From Prevotella dentasini JCM 15908 (GTDB taxonomy: Bacteria; Bacteroidota; Bacteroidia; Bacteroidales; Bacteroidaceae), in the NCBI RefSeq assembly GCF_000614065.1, contig NZ_BAKG01000005.1, forward strand, positions 62,001-126,000: a stretch of DNA of 64,000 nt. Reading direction: 5' to 3'. Positions 57,560 to 64,000 of this stretch are shown here, piece by piece. Both the position numbers and the translations under genes were made by a program. Each line of letters begins with the position of its first letter. Position 1 is the stretch's first letter. The notes under the pieces are model-generated. The model was not told where the DNA came from. It did no database searches and was given only the letters and a program-made list of their open reading frames with translations.

Positions 57560-58846
57560 CTACATTTGGCTACTGCAACTACCCAGCAAAGGACACGGCA
57601 GGATTTTCCTTACCTTGTACACATAGATAGGACTGCCACCATCTCGCCTTCTGCTCACTTTCTCAAAGCCTGCCCTTTTAAGGGCTTCGCCCATACGTTT
57701 GGAGGTCAGGGGCTGCCGGGTATAGATACCCAGATAGGTAAGGATTTCCGTAGTGGTCATATAGGAGCAATGGGGATTATCATCAGTTGGTTTCTCGAAG
57801 CACCTCAACAGAAGTTCCGTTTCTGCGGTCTGCACTTGGAAATCCTCGCTCTCCCTGTATAGTTCCACTATTTCATCATCGTCAAACCAATAGCGGAAAC
57901 CTGCATTTAGCAGGGCTTTGGCTTCCGCATAGACACTGTCCATAGAAATAGCCTTTGCACGTTCTATATCAATGGAAAGCACCTCAAAGGGCAGGAACCG
58001 TCTGCTTCCTGTGGGGTCTGTCAGGAAGTCGTTGCCGTTCACCGATGCCACGAAACTTGCCAAGTGTGGGTGTTCCTCCACATACTTGTCGTAGGGCATG
58101 CGGTATTTGACCATCGGGCAGGTTATGAGGTTCTTCAGTTCGTTCTCATCCCTCTTGTTGAGTGCTTTGAGCTGGTCGTCGATGTTTACGATAAGGTTCT
58201 GCCCGATATAGGTGAGCGTGTCCTTCTCCTGTGGATATATCTTTCCCGTGTAGCTGTAACCGTACAAGGAAGGAGGACAGAGCAAATCCAAGAATGTAGT
58301 CTTGAACTTTCCCTGCTCGCCTGTCAGCACGAGGCAGGTGTGGTTACGGCACTCGCGGTCGTCCATTGCGTTGGCGACCACTGCCACAAGCCATTTGATG
58401 AGGTATTGTAACCATTTGTCGGAGTTGCGCACCACAACGCAACTTGCCAGTTCGGGAATGGCTTTCAGTGAAAGGGAGGAGATATTACTATTACCTTCAT
58501 CACAGCCTATATCCACCAATGGCAATGCCTTGAAATATTCCTGTATGGGATTGATGCGTGGTGAGAAGCTACTCTCGGTGATAGAGTACAGGTTATCCGA
58601 TGAGGTTATTATCCCGATGTCGTTGTCTATCTCCCTTCGGAGCGTGTTGATTTCATAGCGACCTACTTTTGAGAAGTGAGCATCGTTCTTGCTTCGGTAT
58701 TCAGTTCTTCCCAATACCGTATTGTATCTGAATTCATAGTAGTTGGAAAGATAGGCTTCTATCTCCGAGTTCTTGGAGGAAGTTTTTCTCGGTCTGAGTG
58801 TGCTGTACCCATCCTCCAATTTGCCTTTATCTGCGCTTGTTTTCAT
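57560..58846 (-). CDS. VapE-like superfamily 3 ATPase (virulence-associated E family)
   Basis: 428 residues from MKTSADKGKLEDGYSTLRP. An N-terminal region of unknown fold is followed by the VapE core: CLVLTGEQGKFKTTFLDLL (Walker A), YIGQNLIVNIDDQLKALNK (Walker B-like), FVASVNGNDFLTDPTGSRRFLPFEV (sensor/Arg finger region) and a winged-helix C-terminus (TEILTYLGIYTRQPLTSKRMGEAL). Such proteins resemble replicative helicases of mobile elements. An in-frame extension to 59200 exists but has no family features. Confidence 0.85.
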   Translation of the reverse strand: MKTSADKGKLEDGYSTLRPRKTSSKNSEIEAYLSNYYEFRYNTVLGRTEYRSKNDAHFSKVGRYEINTLRREIDNDIGIITSSDNLYSITESSFSPRINPIQEYFKALPLVDIGCDEGNSNISSLSLKAIPELASCVVVRNSDKWLQYLIKWLVAVVANAMDDRECRNHTCLVLTGEQGKFKTTFLDLLCPPSLYGYSYTGKIYPQEKDTLTYIGQNLIVNIDDQLKALNKRDENELKNLITCPMVKYRMPYDKYVEEHPHLASFVASVNGNDFLTDPTGSRRFLPFEVLSIDIERAKAISMDSVYAEAKALLNAGFRYWFDDDEIVELYRESEDFQVQTAETELLLRCFEKPTDDNPHCSYMTTTEILTYLGIYTRQPLTSKRMGEALKRAGFEKVSRRRDGGSPIYVYKVRKILPCPLLGSCSSQM

Positions 58847-59173
58847 TATATGCTTGGTTTTGTTTCCAAGATCTAAGTTATCAAGAGAACAGGTAAGTTC
58901 CAAGCATTCGGAGAGTGCTTGCATAATGTTGCGCCCATTGGCAATGAAGTTCGCAGGGATTTTTATGGAGACAGGGAGAGAAAAGACTGATTTAAGCCAA
59001 AACAGGAGGATAAAACAACAAGAGTGGGCAAAGATAGAAGTGTGCCCCTTGCGCACGCTTGCAGTATTCTGCACCGATATTACAAACGACAGAATCAGCA
59101 CAGAAATATGGTAGCGTTTGCCCACATCGAAAGTGCCACAAGCTGCCACCTGAACATAAGCCGATTGAATTGG

Positions 59174-59240
59174 ATATGCACCGCCCTGTCTTTTCACCAA
59201 AAGGCGGTGAAAGAAGAAAACAGGGCAAAAAGATGCATAT
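59174..59240. other. 67-bp dyad in the 557-bp gap between VapE and the HTH genes
   Basis: Outer arms ATATGCA and TGCATAT; inner arms GCCCTGTCTTTTC and GAAAACAGGGC, with CACC...GGTG in the centre. It lies between divergently transcribed VapE and HTH genes, a typical place for a control region or replication origin. The rest of 58847-59403 holds no gene. Confidence 0.5.
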
Positions 59241-59403
59241 GTCTGCCAATGGAATGCGTTGCCTTTTCCTTTAAGTTCCCTACATTTCCCTGCTGTTCCC
59301 TCGTGCTTTGAAGTATGGGAAACGCATCCTACTTTTGCAGGCAGAAATGTGCGATAAGGCGCAAAACAAGAATAGGAATTACAAACAAAACAATAATAGA
59401 ACT

Positions 59404-59706
59404 ATGGGATATTTTATCATTACGGACACAAATTGGGCAAGGCTGAGGGACGAGATACTCAGTCTTGCCGAGACCTGCCACAAGGCATTCGGGGAACAGA
59501 GCAGGCACACGGATTGGCTACACAACGGTGACGTATGTAAGTTGCTCAACATCAGCAAGCGCACCTTGCAGCACTACCGTGATACGGGTGTACTGCCATT
59601 CTCCCAAATCGGGCACAAGTGCTACTACAAGCGTGAGGATGTGGAACGATTGTTGGAAACCAAATCAGTGAAATCGAACACAGACAAATCTAAGAACAAC
59701 AAATAA
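59404..59706 (+). CDS. Helix-turn-helix (excisionase/MerR-like) protein 1
   Basis: 100 residues from MGYFIITDTNWARLRDEI. The DNA-binding segment is DVCKLLNISKRTLQHYRDTG, with VLPFSQIGHKCYYKREDVERLLE after it, the usual form of Bacteroidales excisionase-like HTH proteins. It probably acts in excision or in control of the mob/replication genes. It forms a pair with the next gene, 12 bp away. Confidence 0.85.
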   Translation: MGYFIITDTNWARLRDEILSLAETCHKAFGEQSRHTDWLHNGDVCKLLNISKRTLQHYRDTGVLPFSQIGHKCYYKREDVERLLETKSVKSNTDKSKNNK

Positions 59707-59718
59707 GATAAGAGTTTT

Positions 59719-60006
59719 ATGGAATCAGTAAAGGACTTGAATATGGATGCGGACGACATACAGGTGGTGCTGTCCGCTATCAATAGTGTAAGCAAACGTA
59801 TAAAGGAAGTGGCACAGACACACAAGCCACTATTTGGCGGTAAACATTTCCTTACGGGCAAGGAAGTGTGCGAGCGGCTGTATATCAGCCCCCGCACCTT
59901 GCAAGACTATCGGGACAAAGGGATTATTTCCTATACGCAGTTTGCAGGGAAGATTCTCTATAAGGCCTCGGACTTGGAAAGGATTTTGAAGGATAACTAT
60001 AAATAA
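59719..60006 (+). CDS. Helix-turn-helix (excisionase/MerR-like) protein 2
   Basis: 95 residues. It is similar to its upstream neighbour: EVCERLYISPRTLQDYRDKG then IISYTQFAGKILYKASDLERIL. The N-terminal helix (MESVKDLNMDADDIQVVLSA) differs. The pair probably arose by duplication and may form a heterodimer or compete for sites. Confidence 0.85.
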   Translation: MESVKDLNMDADDIQVVLSAINSVSKRIKEVAQTHKPLFGGKHFLTGKEVCERLYISPRTLQDYRDKGIISYTQFAGKILYKASDLERILKDNYK

Positions 60007-60079
60007 CAAGCATATTCCATCATAATTTTTCTCAATAAGAATGTAACATAAGAAATTATGATTATAATTCTTCAACTAC

Positions 60080-60480
60080 TTGATGCCAAGCAACAAAAAG
60101 CCTTCAAGTAGGAAATGCGGCAGGCCTTTCAAAAAGGCTACGAAGACCGATATGGGGACAGACGGTGAATCTGTACTGCCCATTCAGAATATCGACCGCT
60201 CCTTGCAACCCCAAGGAGCCCAAGCCTACGAAGCTGTGCTCAATGGAACGCGCATTGGCGGTGACGTTATCAATATAGATAAAGAGTACGGTGGTCTTGA
60301 CTTCCTTTATGTTAAGGGGGGCGCTCAGAGTAAAGGTGAGAGTAAAAACACCTGGGTGTGCGTGACTTTCATATCGTGGTATAGTACCACTCTGACCCCA
60401 ATATGCCCGACATATTTGCCGAAGACGACGGCATGTTCAGGTTTGAAAAACGGATGGGTGAGGTGTAGTAATGTAGTATA
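60080..60480 (+). pseudogene. Degenerate gene remnant
   Basis: A frame of 133 codons begins MMPSNKKPSSRKCGRPFKKA and is sensible to about YGGLDFLYVKGGAQSKGESK. After that an alternative frame reads VRDFHIVV, a stop, then YHSDPNMPDIFAEDDGMFRF, more gene-like than the open frame. This suggests at least one frame break near 60360 and one stop near 60380. No family was recognised. Confidence 0.4.
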
Positions 60481-60831
60481 GATGACAGAATGATAATTTA
60501 TCTAACTTTCTACATTATAACCCATTCCCTTTCACCGTTTTAACGCTTATTGTAGTAATGTAGTAGGATAATATCAGTGAAAGAAAAAGTAAAACAGTTA
60601 TTAGTTGTATATAAACAGAAATATCGGTGTTGTGGTTGTATAAAATCTAACAGAGGATGAGTGAGATTGACACACCCTCCCGCAATGTGACCAGATTCGG
60701 TTTTACCCTATCTTGTCGCAATTGAAGTACGACCGGTTATTATTATGTTTTACAAATTCTGAGTGCAATCGAGTAGGTTTCCTCCTTTTCGATTTTTGTA
60801 AATGCCCTGCACGTTCTAAATGCAGAATAAG

Positions 60832-60957
60832 ATGGCAAAAATAGGGCAAATGTTTCCTAACAAAGAAGGTCGTGTTCCAAAGAACAGTGCTTATTTTCCA
60901 GAAATTAGAGGACTCAATTTCCTCAAAAATGAGTTTGTTTGGGATAATCTCTTATAA
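60832..60957 (+). CDS. 41-codon small ORF, uncertain
   Basis: ATG at 60832, stop TAA at 60955. The peptide begins MAKIGQMFPNKEGRVPKNSA and ends NEFVWDNLL; no signal or membrane segment. No clear promoter or ribosome site. It could be a fragment of a lost gene. The rest of the gap 60481-60992 shows no other gene. Confidence 0.25.
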   Translation: MAKIGQMFPNKEGRVPKNSAYFPEIRGLNFLKNEFVWDNLL

Positions 60958-60992
60958 GAAATATTGACATCGCCCAAGACTACCCCTTAGGA

Positions 60993-61035
60993 AAAAAAGG
61001 AGTGAGATGGACATGTTCCAACTCACTCCTTTTTA
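60993..61035 (-). terminator. Terminator of the ferritin-like gene
   Basis: AAAAGGAGTGAG and CTCACTCCTTTTT form a stem around a GC-poor loop; followed by TTTTTTCC on the minus strand. It is well placed 50 bp past the stop. Confidence 0.75.
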
Positions 61036-61085
61036 TAATCGTAATGCATTCCTCTCTTTCCTATCGCGGAAACATCCGTTCCTGA

Positions 61086-61529
61086 TTAAATCTGCGTCAC
61101 CAGATAGTTCTGCAGTCCGATGGTGTCAATCATCTTCACCTGACTTTCCAGCCAGCGAAGGTGTTCTTCCTCTGCGGCAATATACTCCGTGAGAATATCC
61201 TGTGTAACAGGATCCATATCATTAGCTTCCTTGAGCATCGTAAGAAATTCATCCACTGCCTTAGACTGCATTTTGGCCTCCTCACGTATCATCTGCTCTA
61301 CATCGTAATAAAGCGGATATGATTCAATCTTGATGTCGAGGTTACCCCCCAAGTCGAGGATGCGCCGAGTCATTGTGGCAACATCCTCCATTTCTTCATC
61401 ATACTCCTCGCGCATTTTCTTGGAAAGTTTGGTAAATCCCTGTCTTTCGCAGATGATAGAGTGGAACAGATGCATTTTGGCACCGTCGAGACCGCCGATG
61501 ATTGATTTTAGAATGTCTATTGTTTTCAT
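61086..61529 (-). CDS. Ferritin-like/bacterioferritin family protein
   Basis: 147 residues forming a four-helix bundle. It matches bacterioferritin best at the C-terminal end (EYIAAEEEHLRWLESQVKMI, IGLQNYLVTQI) and at EEYDEEMEDVATMTRRILDLGG. Compared with E. coli Bfr, the helix A Glu is not kept (GGLDGAKMHL) and the His after the helix B Glu reads Asp (MEDVA), while the last Glu and His remain. The haem-ligand Met cannot be set with certainty. So ferroxidase activity may be altered. It is divergent from an AraC gene, perhaps its regulator. Confidence 0.8.
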   Translation of the reverse strand: MKTIDILKSIIGGLDGAKMHLFHSIICERQGFTKLSKKMREEYDEEMEDVATMTRRILDLGGNLDIKIESYPLYYDVEQMIREEAKMQSKAVDEFLTMLKEANDMDPVTQDILTEYIAAEEEHLRWLESQVKMIDTIGLQNYLVTQI

Positions 61530-61569
61530 TGTTAAATTTATTTTGAATTATTTCCTGTTGCAAAGTTAT

Positions 61570-61626
61570 AGGAAAAATCGCAAAGACTCTATGGTCATTT
61601 TGCTGAAATGTTTTGCGATTTTTCCT
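61570..61626. promoter_or_regulatory. Perfect 15-bp inverted repeat between the ferritin-like and AraC genes
   Basis: AGGAAAAATCGCAAA (61570-61584) and TTTGCGATTTTTCCT (61612-61626), 27 bp apart. It lies directly upstream of a minus-strand -7 box TAACTTTG (61568-61561) that lacks a TTG box, so activation by a bound regulator is plausible. Confidence 0.65.
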
Positions 61627-61633
61627 TTTTCTC

Positions 61634-61665
61634 TTGTTATATTAGCTAAAAAAACAGTATATTTG
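61634..61665 (+). promoter_or_regulatory. Promoter of the AraC gene
   Basis: TTG (61634-61636), 21 nt, TATATTTG (61658-61665); the leader is about 17 nt. Confidence 0.7.
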
Positions 61666-61686
61666 CAGTCAAAACTACGTGCAATT

Positions 61687-62550
61687 ATGGAAAAGCAGCC
61701 TCCTTTTCATCCTTTCACGGCGCAGGCCGACGAGATTGCCGAGCGCGGTCTTGTGGTTTTCGACGATATCCGCTCGATGCCTCTTTATAATGAGCCTTAC
61801 GTCACTGATCTAATGACAATAGGTCTTACACTAAGCGGATGGGTCAGGATGGAATGTAACATGCAGGCCGTTACGCTTCAGGCTCACGACCTTGTCGTAT
61901 TTATGCCAAGTCACACCCTCTGTTTCAGCGAGACATCGGCCGACTATAAGGCCATGGTTATCGTTATGTCTCGTGCCTTCCAGGAAGAGATGAGGCTACG
62001 TTACCCTGATGGTTATCGCAACACCAACCACTATCTCTATCGTCAGGACATCAGTCTGACCAACCATCAGTTTCAACGTATCGTTGGCATGTTTCGTCTG
62101 TTGCGCGACATCAGCAGCGAAGACGGCTCATGTCGTACTGCCATGCTTGGTTATCTGCTCGAAGTGATGTTTATGCAGATGGAGGACTACCGCATAGAGA
62201 ACGGCATAGAACCCTACATTCCCACACTCCGCGAAGAACTTTTCTACAATTTCTATCACGCCGTAGAGCAGCACTACCGCGAGAGTCGCGAGGTACATTT
62301 CTATGCCGACCTGTTCCACCTCTCGCCAAAGCACTTCGCTGCTGTCATCAAACAGCAGACGAATATCGGAGCACTTCAGTGGATCAATAGTTACGTCATT
62401 ATCCAGGCCAAATTCCTGCTACGTCATCATCGCCAGATGACCATGCAGGAGATTTCCAACCACCTCGGCTTCCCTGACCAAGCCGCATTCAGCCGCTACT
62501 TCAAAACCAATACAGGACTTTCACCCACAGAATATAGAGAACAGAATTGA
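61687..62550 (+). CDS. AraC family transcription regulator
   Basis: 287 residues from MEKQPPFHPFTAQADEIAE. An N-terminal cupin-like sensor domain is followed by the C-terminal double HTH: LFHLSPKHFAAVIKQQTNIG and MTMQEISNHLGFPDQAAFSRYFKTNTGLSPTEYR. The longer frame from 61330 overlaps the ferritin-like gene on the other strand and is rejected. It is divergent from that gene across a 15-bp inverted repeat, so it may control it. It may be cargo of the mobile element. Confidence 0.92.
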   Translation: MEKQPPFHPFTAQADEIAERGLVVFDDIRSMPLYNEPYVTDLMTIGLTLSGWVRMECNMQAVTLQAHDLVVFMPSHTLCFSETSADYKAMVIVMSRAFQEEMRLRYPDGYRNTNHYLYRQDISLTNHQFQRIVGMFRLLRDISSEDGSCRTAMLGYLLEVMFMQMEDYRIENGIEPYIPTLREELFYNFYHAVEQHYRESREVHFYADLFHLSPKHFAAVIKQQTNIGALQWINSYVIIQAKFLLRHHRQMTMQEISNHLGFPDQAAFSRYFKTNTGLSPTEYREQN

Positions 62551-62698
62551 ATAATGGAACAGGATAGAAGCACTATGCTCGGAACGGGCAATACTCTCGT
62601 CTCTCGGTGCTACAACTCCTGCTCTATGCTCCATGTTGCTTCGAGCATACTGTTGCTTGTCAATGGTTTTCTTATTGGCTGGTAACAGGCGATATTGC

Positions 62699-63937
62699 CT
62701 ATGTCTTGGCAACCGCATCATTCTTATACTTAGCAATGAGTCTGTCCATGTCCTCTGAAATCTTCCTGTCCGTTACCTGTGCATGAATCTGCGTGCTTGA
62801 TATAGAAGCGTGTCCCATCATCTTGGCTATGCTCTCAATGGGGATTCCAGCATTGAGTGTCATGGTGCCGAAAGTGTGCCTTGCCATGTGGAACGACAAC
62901 CTTTCCTTAATGCCGCAAGCCTTGCCTACAATGCTAAGTCTGTCGTTTATCACGCTCCGGCTGCACTCACGGGGAAAGATAAGTGTCTCACCTTTTTCTT
63001 TCACCGCTTTTTGTTTTCCATTCAGATTCTGCTCTTCCAGACAATGGCGGATAATGGCCTCTGCTATCGGATGTAGTGGCACAATGAACTCCATCTTTGT
63101 CTTTTGGCGTTCCTTACGGATATACTTCCTCCCATCCGCTGCCGTTTGGATATGTTTATATTGCAGGTGTTCCATATCGGCGATTGCCAATCCCGTAAAG
63201 CAGGAAAAGACGAACATCAGTCTTGCCTGTTCTGCTTCCCTGTCATTCATCGTCATTGCCATGAGCTTTGCAACATTACTCTTCTGCAGGAAGCGAATCT
63301 TCTTTTCTTCTTTCTCATACTTGGCATGCTCAAAAGGATTGTAGCGGATAATCCTTTGACTTACTGCATGGAACATCAGCCTGCTCAGCCAGCAGAGATT
63401 GTTGTTGATTGTAGTTCCCTTCAATCCTCGCTTTTTGAGAAAGAAACGGTATTCCTCAAACAAATCCTCCGTAATGGTGGAAATGGGTATGTCCTGCAAT
63501 CCTTTATCTTTGACAAACTCACGGAGATTTCTGTCAGAATGGGACAGGTTCAGAAAAGTTCCCTCCGCTCTTGACCTGCCAATACTTTCCTTGACTGCTT
63601 GCAGTTCCGCCCTGCTCATGGCAAGGAGAGTTGTAGGATGGGTGGCAATGCCTTGCAGGTGGTTCTTGATGAATTCAGCACTTACCACTCCATCCCTTGT
63701 CAGTATATCCTGATAGGTCTTTTCCACAAGTTCCCTGAACTCATGGAGTCTTTGATTGGTCTTTCTGTCAGTTGTCAAGCCCTGCTTCGTGTTCCACTCG
63801 GAGGGCTTACACTCTTCGCCTGTGGTAATGGCTGCGCTTTTTCCGTCTATGGTAATACGGCAGAGAATGGCTGTCCTTCCGTCTGCCTTTGTCTTCTGTC
63901 TGTTGATATAGAATAGTATCTTGAATGTACTTCTCAT
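62699..63937 (-). CDS. Tyrosine-type integrase with His in place of the catalytic Tyr
   Basis: 412 residues from MRSTFKILFYINRQKTKADG. N-terminal arm-binding domain, SAM-like core-binding domain (TLLAMSRAELQAVKES..., DLFEEYRFFLKKRG) and catalytic domain. The first Arg is replaced (FTGLAIADMEHL), which is known in Bacteroides integrases such as IntDOT. HMARHTFGTM and MMGHAS keep the His/Arg and His. The nucleophile position reads TQIHAQVTDRK, where relatives have TQIYAKV: the codon at 62785-62783 is CAT, not TAT. A catalytic defect is likely. An alternative start at 63949 would add 4 residues. Confidence 0.92.
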   Translation of the reverse strand: MRSTFKILFYINRQKTKADGRTAILCRITIDGKSAAITTGEECKPSEWNTKQGLTTDRKTNQRLHEFRELVEKTYQDILTRDGVVSAEFIKNHLQGIATHPTTLLAMSRAELQAVKESIGRSRAEGTFLNLSHSDRNLREFVKDKGLQDIPISTITEDLFEEYRFFLKKRGLKGTTINNNLCWLSRLMFHAVSQRIIRYNPFEHAKYEKEEKKIRFLQKSNVAKLMAMTMNDREAEQARLMFVFSCFTGLAIADMEHLQYKHIQTAADGRKYIRKERQKTKMEFIVPLHPIAEAIIRHCLEEQNLNGKQKAVKEKGETLIFPRECSRSVINDRLSIVGKACGIKERLSFHMARHTFGTMTLNAGIPIESIAKMMGHASISSTQIHAQVTDRKISEDMDRLIAKYKNDAVAKT

Positions 63938-64000
63938 AATGGTTGTCATTTATATGGTCAAACGTAAATCTTCGGTGAAAGAGAGGAAGCGGTCAAACTC

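Larger units (their letters stand above)
54050..64000. mobile_element. Integrated mobilizable element, right end outside the window
   Basis: Gene content: relaxase, MobC, DUF3408, toprim primase, VapE-like ATPase, HTH excisionase-like pair and tyrosine integrase, which is the set of Bacteroidales mobilizable islands (NBU or MTn type). No conjugation (tra) genes are seen, so transfer would need a helper element. The left edge is placed between the nitroreductase gene (53643) and the relaxase stop (54104). No tRNA target or direct-repeat att site was found; the second end should lie beyond 64000. The ferritin/AraC pair at 61-62.5 kb may be cargo. Confidence 0.75.

Noticed and set aside
57560-59200. 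VapE gene starting at 59200
   Set aside because: The extra 118 codons have no conserved features and would run through the 67-bp dyad; the start at 58846 fits better.

Overview
The window looks like chromosomal DNA of a Prevotella-type Bacteroidales. The evidence is the gene order nusB-yajC-ybbR-coaE-DUF5606, BspA-like leucine-rich repeat proteins, C-terminal tails of the type IX secretion kind, a TonB receptor, a Bacteroidales mobilization and integrase module, and the Bacteroidetes promoter form (TTG, about 20 nt, TAnnTTTG) upstream of many genes. The genus is an inference; no rRNA or tRNA gene was seen.

Layout. 1-5 kb: housekeeping genes (nusB 3' end, yajC, ybbR, coaE, DUF5606), a Crp/Fnr regulator, a DUF488 gene and hsp20. 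5-9.5 kb: an ECF sigma operon with an anti-sigma-like membrane protein and a secreted protein, then a membrane-anchored GH25 lysozyme with MORN repeats. 9.5-12.8 kb: a probable metal-related cluster (small membrane protein, TonB receptor, HMA protein). 12.8-16.4 kb: mnmA, a porin and a YitT protein. 17.5-23.9 kb: a menaquinone operon in the order thioesterase-menF-menD-menB-menC-menE. 24-34 kb: an M6 metalloprotease, mfd and two tandem BspA-like proteins. 34.5-38 kb: an AT-rich pair, TetR and an outer-membrane beta-barrel protein. 38-45 kb: a secreted beta-propeller/FnIII-like protein, an AT-rich tandem repeat and a patatin-Omp85 protein. 44.7-47.8 kb: agmatine-to-putrescine genes (aguA, aguB) with a fused GNAT/sugar O-acetyltransferase. 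48-48.6 kb: a short transcript with a 34-codon ORF behind four Crp/Fnr-type palindromes. 49-53.6 kb: pepT, a CPA2 antiporter and a nitroreductase.

From about 54 kb to beyond the right edge lies an integrated mobilizable element: relaxase, MobC, a probable oriT, DUF3408, a toprim primase, a VapE-like ATPase, two excisionase-like HTH proteins, a ferritin/AraC pair as possible cargo, and a tyrosine integrase. The integrase has His where the nucleophilic Tyr belongs, so the element may be unable to excise.

About 25 reading-frame breaks fall in roughly 16 otherwise well-formed genes, including mfd, mnmA, menC and pepT. Nearly all are a single missing base in or beside a short run of identical bases. 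This looks like homopolymer error in the sequencing rather than real gene decay, so each such gene is given as one full span. Other non-genic structure includes a dispersed 23-bp-period repeat at five intergenic sites, a 196-bp AT-rich tandem repeat, and a palindromic insert held in frame inside mfd.
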